Source: Planctomycetota bacterium
GTDB taxonomy: Bacteria > Planctomycetota > Planctomycetia > Pirellulales > Pirellulaceae
Length of the DNA: 9,265 bases
NCBI GenBank assembly: GCA_026692885.1
Contig: JAPLNJ010000403.1
Coordinates: forward strand, 1-9,265
Direction of reading: 5' to 3'
The notes below the pieces were generated by a model, which was not told the origin of the DNA, searched no databases, and saw only the letters and a list, made by a program, of their open reading frames with translations. Below, in pieces: positions 4,913 through 9,265 of this stretch. Numbering within the stretch: the stretch's first letter is position 1; each line of letters begins with the position of its first letter. The translations under genes were made by a program, and so were the position numbers.

Positions 4913-7190
4913 CCGCGATGTTTCTGACCATGATCTGGGGCGTAGACCCGGTATGCTGAGCGAGGGCGCTGGTGACCAGATGGACGTAATCCTTGTCTTC
5001 GGAACTGGCCGCCATGCCCCAATTCCCGGTCCAGTCGATATCCGCTTTGGGACCGTGCAAGGTGATACTGTTTCCCAGGAACAGAATCCGGCGAATGGCC
5101 GAGGATTTGATCTCCGGCTCGGCGGTGACCGGAAACATGGAGATCCGGAACTTGGTGCAGCCGTAGGGAATCAGCGTCACGCGCTCCGTGGGTGTTTGCT
5201 TGGCAGCTGGCAGCAGCGGCAGCCGGGGGACTTTCGGATCGGGATTCCAAGCGACCTCGACCGCATTGGCCCGCAGCGTCAGGGGTGCCGCCAGCGGCCA
5301 ATCCCATCTGGCAGGCATCGCAGTACGTTCCATCGTCAAGTTGGGTTCTTGCACGTCCAACGCGAATTTCCACCGGGCGGACGGATCGGGCGTGTTGGCG
5401 TCCGCGGTGTCAGGGATAGGCAGCGCGAATAACAGGGGGCCGTAGGAGACCGCGGCGTAGGGCACGCCCCGGGTGCTGTTTTCCTCCGGGATCGCAACGC
5501 GTGTGGCTCGGTGCGCGCCGTCGTACGGCGCGCTCTGCGCGGCATCGCGTCCGGTTTGCAGGTGTGCGGTCATCGGCAACTGCAGGCGGACCGTGTCGCC
5601 CGGCTTCCAGGTCCGCTGGACACGGGCAAAGCCCCTGGAGTTCTGCTCGACGACGACCGCGGAGCCGTTCACGCTGAGGGTGGGAGCCTGGCACCAACCG
5701 GGAATGTGAAAATCGAGCGGGAAGGCCGCTTCGCGGCCGGGTTGCACGGAGATGTCGATGGTTTCGTTGAAGGGATAGTCCGTCTGGCAGTCCAGGACGA
5801 CCGGCACGCGGTCCGCCACCAGCGCCGTCACCTTGCAAGGGCCGTAGCAGGTGGCCGCCAGGCCGTTGTCATACGTGGCCATCCACATGTGCGTGACATA
5901 CCAGGGCACAATGCGGTTGAGCGCAGCGGTACAGCAGAGCGGCGAGTGCTTCTGCTGATAGGCACCGCCTCCGGCCCGGGGTCCGTGCGGGAAGTCCGGC
6001 GACAAGTTGGCGAACCGGTTGGGACTTTGGAAATACACGTGGGTCTTGAAATCGCGCCCGACCGTGGCCGGCCCCGCGTTGAAGAACGCCCGCTCCGCCC
6101 GGTCCACCAGCCGGCCTTCGCCAGTCACATAGAGCAGGCTGAGTTGGCTCCAGACATAGCCCGCCACATCGCAGGTTTCGCTGCCCCGGAACGCGCCCGT
6201 GGGACCATACCACTCATCGGAGACGGGAACGCCGTGGGGTTGCATGGCCACACGTTCCAGCAGGTCATGCCAGCCGACGGCGGCCTGGAGGTAGCTTGCG
6301 TCGCCCGTCCACAGATAGCCCACGGCCCAGGGCGTTGTGCTTTCGATGAATTCGACCACGTGGGCGTTGTCCACCGTAGCACCCGGCTTCAGGTCCGGCG
6401 CCTGGCGATACCGGTTCAGACTCGGCAAAAGCCCCGCCCCTTCTTTCTTGAACATGGCGTCCAACGCGGCGGCGATGCCCGGGTTGCCCGTCCAACAGTA
6501 GGTATCATAAGCCGGCCACGGATTCGACATGTTGCCGGTAATCGAACGCAGGCAGTCAGGGTCTGCGGCATAGGCTTTCTCGAGCGCCTCCAGAATGTGT
6601 TTGTCACCCGACCCCGCGTAGGCTCCCGTCATGGCACGCCCCAGCAGACCGCAAGCCCAAAGCGGCCAGCCCTCCAAGGCGGCGGTGACCGCCTTCCGGT
6701 CGGCGGGATTCTTCCGCTCGAGCCACCAGAGGAAGAGCAGGCCGTTGGCGTTCATGGAGTCGGTCACCGCGTACAGCCGACTCTTGGCCTGCGCAATCAG
6801 GGCTTCGTCGTGCAAGGCGTAACCCAGGCGGGTCAGGCCATCGAACCAATAGCCGCCCCCCTCGTAGGGCCAGGCGCCCTTGTACCAGAGGAGCCCTTCG
6901 CCGGTCATTTTGTGGTCGGGCGCCCAGGCCCGTTTGAACTCCGCGTCAACCTCATCCATGTGACCGGTGAAGCCGTCCCGCGCCGCCAGGCACCAATCGC
7001 GCAGCCAGCCGGCTGGTTCCACTGCGCCAGGCGGCAGCGGGATGAACGCCGGGCGCGTCGGCGGCTCAAAGGGCCGCGCGTAATTGACCTGTTCCGGGGC
7101 TCCGGTTTCGCCCGCAGCTGCCAGCGGAGCCAGCGTGAAGGCAATACCGCCCAAAGCCAGACCCAGGAGTACTCGGTAAGCGTGTTTCAT
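4893..7190 (-). CDS. Secreted GH127/GH146-like glycosidase fused to SGNH esterase N-terminus (frameshifted)
   Basis: The 765-residue frame starts at ATG 7190-7188, preceded by GGGAGG ten bases upstream. Residues 1-26 are a signal peptide (KHAYR, hydrophobic core, APLAAA), so the enzyme is exported. Residues about 40-680 match the DUF1680 fold: an (alpha/alpha)6 barrel followed by beta domains ending ERVTLIPYGCTKFRISMFP. The zinc-cysteine site of GH127 beta-L-arabinofuranosidase is visible: ETC gives Glu338 and Cys340, and CC gives Cys419 and Cys420, Cys419 aligning with the nucleophile. Glu326 in DEWYG is a plausible acid/base, though its spacing to ETC is 12 rather than the 16 in the Bifidobacterium enzyme. 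From about residue 700 an SGNH hydrolase begins (RRILFLGNSITLHGP, Ser708 in block I; GNWGMA). It breaks off at 760 with GPLRV and a stop; the rest is in another frame. The glycosidase part looks complete and could function alone. Exact substrate is unproven. Confidence 0.85.
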   Translation of the reverse strand: MKHAYRVLLGLALGGIAFTLAPLAAAGETGAPEQVNYARPFEPPTRPAFIPLPPGAVEPAGWLRDWCLAARDGFTGHMDEVDAEFKRAWAPDHKMTGEGLLWYKGAWPYEGGGYWFDGLTRLGYALHDEALIAQAKSRLYAVTDSMNANGLLFLWWLERKNPADRKAVTAALEGWPLWACGLLGRAMTGAYAGSGDKHILEALEKAYAADPDCLRSITGNMSNPWPAYDTYCWTGNPGIAAALDAMFKKEGAGLLPSLNRYRQAPDLKPGATVDNAHVVEFIESTTPWAVGYLWTGDASYLQAAVGWHDLLERVAMQPHGVPVSDEWYGPTGAFRGSETCDVAGYVWSQLSLLYVTGEGRLVDRAERAFFNAGPATVGRDFKTHVYFQSPNRFANLSPDFPHGPRAGGGAYQQKHSPLCCTAALNRIVPWYVTHMWMATYDNGLAATCYGPCKVTALVADRVPVVLDCQTDYPFNETIDISVQPGREAAFPLDFHIPGWCQAPTLSVNGSAVVVEQNSRGFARVQRTWKPGDTVRLQLPMTAHLQTGRDAAQSAPYDGAHRATRVAIPEENSTRGVPYAAVSYGPLLFALPIPDTADANTPDPSARWKFALDVQEPNLTMERTAMPARWDWPLAAPLTLRANAVEVAWNPDPKVPRLPLLPAAKQTPTERVTLIPYGCTKFRISMFPVTAEPEIKSSAIRRILFLGNSITLHGPKADIDWTGNWGMAASSEDKDYVHLVTSALAQHTGSTPQIMVRNIAEGPLRV

Positions 7191-7200
7191 AGTTGATAAC

Positions 7201-7206
7201 CCTCCC
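7201..7206 (-). promoter_or_regulatory. Ribosome binding site of the GH127-like gene
   Basis: On the minus strand GGGAGG precedes the ATG (7190-7188) by ten bases. It supports the chosen start, as does the signal peptide that begins there. Confidence 0.6.
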
Positions 7207-7209
7207 TTG

Positions 7210-7238
7210 CAAGAATCGACTTTGCATCGTCAAGAATC
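7210..7238 (-). promoter_or_regulatory. Direct repeat upstream of the GH127-like gene, possible operator
   Basis: CAAGAATC occurs at 7210-7217 and again at 7231-7238 on the plus strand, 21 bases apart, about two helical turns. On the minus strand this is a GATTCTTG pair, and the distal copy contains TTGACG, a fair -35 match, though no good -10 follows at proper spacing. Two same-face sites just before a start codon could bind a regulator, but eight-base repeats can occur by chance. Confidence 0.25.
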
Positions 7239-7252
7239 CGTGAATCGCTCTG

Positions 7253-7356
7253 GTTACGAGGCTCTGCCTCGTAACCCACTGGACGCGAGGCTCCGCCTCG
7301 CAAGCAGGCCGGCGGAGCCGGCAATGCAGTGCGTTCCCAGGCAGAGCCTGGGAACG
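7253..7356. repeat. Array of four perfect hairpins with mirrored cores
   Basis: A: GTTACGAGGC (7253-7262), loop TCT, GCCTCGTAAC (7266-7275). B: GCGAGGC (7285-7291), loop TCC, GCCTCGC (7295-7301). C: GCCGGC (7308-7313), loop GGA, GCCGGC (7317-7322). D: GTTCCCAGGC (7333-7342), loop AGA, GCCTGGGAAC (7346-7355), plus a C-G closing pair at 7332 and 7356. All stems are perfect. The 9-base core of A (GGCTCTGCC) is the exact reverse complement of D's core, and B's core (GGCTCCGCC) that of C's. The array lies between two same-strand genes. Palindromes of the GTTCCCAGGC...GCCTGGGAAC type are, from general knowledge, widespread in planctomycetes, Verrucomicrobia and cyanobacteria, and their translation (VPRLCLGT) is a common false protein. 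Confidence 0.9.
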
Positions 7357-7451
7357 AGGATTTCCAACATGTGCACAGCAGTGGTCCTGAGCCCCTTGTT
7401 CGCCCCGCAGGTCATCGGCGATGCCAGCGAGGCGATAGCGGCCGCCGCCCC

Positions 7452-7466
7452 AAGGCGAGCGCCTTC
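7452..7466 (-). terminator. Weak hairpin after the DUF4838 gene
   Basis: AAGGC, a short loop and GCCTT form a five- to six-pair stem about 26 bases past the stop codon of the minus-strand gene. There is no clear T-run, so it may only mark the 3' end loosely. The stronger hairpin array at 7253-7356 lies further on. Confidence 0.2.
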
Positions 7467-7491
7467 CGCCAACGGGTCGCGTGATGCGTGT

Positions 7492-9265
7492 CTACTTCCC
7501 CTTCACCAGCCAGAACCGATCCACCCACACGGACTTCACGTTGTCCGGGTTCCTGGGCGGCGCCGCCCACAGGTAGACGTCCCCGTGGAGTTTTGTGCTG
7601 CCAAGCTTGTAGACCTGGTACTGATCATCCACAATCTCGGCACAGGTGCGGTTGACCTGTCCGAGGCCCGCGCGGTTTTTCGCGTCGTAGATGCCGGCGC
7701 TGAAGGCCGGGCCTTGGTTCCCGGTCTTCTCGACGCGGATCGAGGCGTACACGTCATAGGTGGCCGCCGCGGCCAGCGGTTTGCCCAGCAGCCACTGCTG
7801 CACCGCCCATTCATGATGGTTGCCAGGCATTCGGGCGGCCGTCTTGTCGGAGGCCAACTCGTCCTTCTCCAGCGTGGCCCAAGTGCCCTCCGCAGCGAGG
7901 TTGAAGGTAGCGTCCTGCAGGTCAATCCACTGGTCGCGGGGCAGGGCCTCACAGCCGGGCGGCGGAGGTGAGCTGGTGCGGCCCATACCGATGGTGCGGC
8001 GCTCGAAGGCGGCTAACGGGCCGCCTTCCGAGATCATCGTGACGCCGGCGGACTTCGCGATCTCCAGGAAGGCCTGACAATTCTGCACGTAATCGGCTGG
8101 CCCGGGCCAGGCGAGTTTCTCCCGCGCTGCCTGGTCCTGGAACTCGTACCAGCGCGTGGCCCAGACGTAGCGCAAGGGCAAGCGGGCCACCTGGACGCGC
8201 TGCAGCAGGGCCGGCTTATCCTTCACCGCCGCCTCCGCCTGATCCAACAGCTTGTCGGCCTTCGCCAGCAGCGCCAGGTTCAGGAACTCAGCCGTCGCCG
8301 AACTGAAGCAGGTGAGGTACGTGTGCTTGGCTTCCCCCTCGTCATGGATCAGCTGGATGTAATCCCACAGCGGCGTGGCGGCCGCGCCGTAATAGCCGTG
8401 GACGAACTCGCGAACCAGCGCCTGGTCATCCAGCCGCGGATTCCAGAGCAACTTGGCCAACACCCAGGCTTTCAGTTCGGCGAACTCGGCCCCCAGCGAG
8501 GTGTACGCGCCCTGCTCGAAGATCCCCCGCACACCGTGGTCCACGAAGAAGCGGATGTTTTTTCCCAAGACGCGCAGGTTGGGATGCGGCTGGATATAGT
8601 GGGCGAAGTTGGTGGTGTAGTCCCAGATATAAACGCGCTGGCAAAGCTTCGACCAGCCGCGGATGTCGTCCGCGAACTTCCGGTTGCTCTCGGCGGTCAG
8701 CGGGTGAGCAAAGTCGCACTCGATGCTGCACAGCCGAATGATCACGTTGGGCAGCGGCTTGACATGCCGCGGGGGCTGGCGGGTGTATTGGTAGGCGAGC
8801 GTGTCAATCGCCACCTGGGGGTACTGCTTGCCGACCTCCGCGGCCACGTAGTTGACCAGGTGCAGCAGCGGCCCCGCTGGCGACCCTTCCTCCTCCTCCA
8901 ACTTCTTGCAGTTGGCGCACAGGCAGTGGTTGTCGCAGTCGTTCTGCGAGACCGAGATGATCTGCGCGTGGGGGTCTTCTCGCAGGTAAGCCAGCACCTT
9001 GGCGGTGATCAGCTGCTTGACGGCCTCGTTGGTTACGCACAGCTGGGCGTAACCATCCAGGCGCTGGCCGTTGACCTCGCTGAAGTACTCCGGATGCTCC
9101 TTGAAATAGGTTGCCGGCGGGACCAGTGTGGCGAAGGTATGCACGAAAAAGGGCCCCCCGTACCTGACCTTGCCGCCGTGCTTGTCCTCCAGACGCTCCG
9201 AGTTGCCATTGGACTTATTGCGCGCCGCCCAATCACCGTCAAAGGCGTCCGCCCAGAAGGACTCC
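7492..9265 (-). CDS. DUF4838 domain protein, putative polysaccharide-degrading enzyme (N-terminus beyond window)
   Basis: The frame is open from the window edge (ESFWADAFDGDWAARNK) to the TAG at 7494-7492, giving about 590 residues. The ORF's GTG at 9144 (V in FFVHTFATLVPP) is internal, not the start. The sequence matches DUF4838 proteins: HTFATLVPPATYFKEHPEYF, then SVSQNDCDNHCLCANCKKLE, LPNVIIRLCSIECDFAHPL and VYIWDYTTNFAHYIQPHPNL. This is a TIM-barrel-like domain often found with GH20/GH67-type N-terminal domains in polysaccharide loci. Residues 110-119 of the fragment hold a Cys cluster (C-x3-C-x-C-x2-C). About residue 465 onward is a C-terminal beta-sandwich (TWATLEKDELASDK ... VWVDRFWLVKGK), probably carbohydrate-binding. 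It is the upstream member of the minus-strand pair, about 300 bp before the GH127-like gene. The biochemical activity of DUF4838 is not established to my knowledge. No frame damage is seen in the visible part. Confidence 0.85.
   Translation of the reverse strand, partial: ESFWADAFDGDWAARNKSNGNSERLEDKHGGKVRYGGPFFVHTFATLVPPATYFKEHPEYFSEVNGQRLDGYAQLCVTNEAVKQLITAKVLAYLREDPHAQIISVSQNDCDNHCLCANCKKLEEEEGSPAGPLLHLVNYVAAEVGKQYPQVAIDTLAYQYTRQPPRHVKPLPNVIIRLCSIECDFAHPLTAESNRKFADDIRGWSKLCQRVYIWDYTTNFAHYIQPHPNLRVLGKNIRFFVDHGVRGIFEQGAYTSLGAEFAELKAWVLAKLLWNPRLDDQALVREFVHGYYGAAATPLWDYIQLIHDEGEAKHTYLTCFSSATAEFLNLALLAKADKLLDQAEAAVKDKPALLQRVQVARLPLRYVWATRWYEFQDQAAREKLAWPGPADYVQNCQAFLEIAKSAGVTMISEGGPLAAFERRTIGMGRTSSPPPPGCEALPRDQWIDLQDATFNLAAEGTWATLEKDELASDKTAARMPGNHHEWAVQQWLLGKPLAAAATYDVYASIRVEKTGNQGPAFSAGIYDAKNRAGLGQVNRTCAEIVDDQYQVYKLGSTKLHGDVYLWAAPPRNPDNVKSVWVDRFWLVKGK

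Noticed and set aside
5511..7196. 561-residue open frame on the plus strand
   Set aside because: It lies opposite the GH127-like gene, whose frame has a signal peptide and catalytic motifs; the antisense protein is Arg/Gly/His-rich and unrecognisable.
7253..7356. Possible CRISPR array
   Set aside because: The repeats are individual hairpins with different arms and lengths, with no constant repeat and regular spacers.
7207..7971. 254-residue open frame on the plus strand
   Set aside because: It runs through the hairpin array and then antisense to the DUF4838 gene, so it is not a credible gene.

Overview
The window is GC-rich bacterial DNA, most likely from a planctomycete or a close relative in the PVC group. 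The evidence is the mix of gene families: a Uma2-type nuclease with a heptad tail, a DUF4838 protein, a GH127-like (DUF1680) glycosidase and very large multi-module glycosidases. Dispersed palindromic repeats of the kind common in those genomes also sit at the gene junctions. Taxonomy is inferred from protein style only; there is no rRNA or marker gene.

Layout from left to right. Bases 1-215 hold the 3' end of a Uma2-family nuclease gene. A 276-bp nested palindromic repeat follows (242-517), then about 300 bp without a recognisable gene. A likely promoter and ribosome binding site (827-889) precede the wreck of a VapBC-like toxin-antitoxin pair (895-1093): an antitoxin-like start runs straight into the C-terminal half of a PIN-domain toxin. 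A two-hairpin repeat (1082-1152) caps that wreck and also abuts the beheaded 5' end of a large plus-strand gene (to 4327) for a predicted (alpha/alpha)6-barrel glycosidase with beta-sandwich modules. That gene has no convincing start codon and no signal peptide.

The right half is on the minus strand and converges on the first glycosidase gene. From 9265 down to 7492 is a DUF4838 protein, truncated by the window edge. A 104-bp array of four perfect hairpins comes next (7253-7356). From 7190 down to 4893 is a secreted GH127/GH146-like glycosidase with the zinc-cysteine catalytic motif, fused at its C-terminus to the start of an SGNH/GDSL hydrolase. The remainder of that esterase lies in another frame (4912 to 4520), so the fusion is broken by a frameshift, probably with a small deletion.

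The three large genes look like a cassette for breaking down a complex, probably plant- or algae-derived, polysaccharide: beta-L-arabinofuranosidase-like cleavage, deacylation by the SGNH module, and further hydrolysis or binding by the DUF4838 and (alpha/alpha)6 proteins. The window is also notable for decay: one toxin-antitoxin pair and two of the three glycan genes are damaged, and at least two of those breaks coincide with short palindromic repeats.
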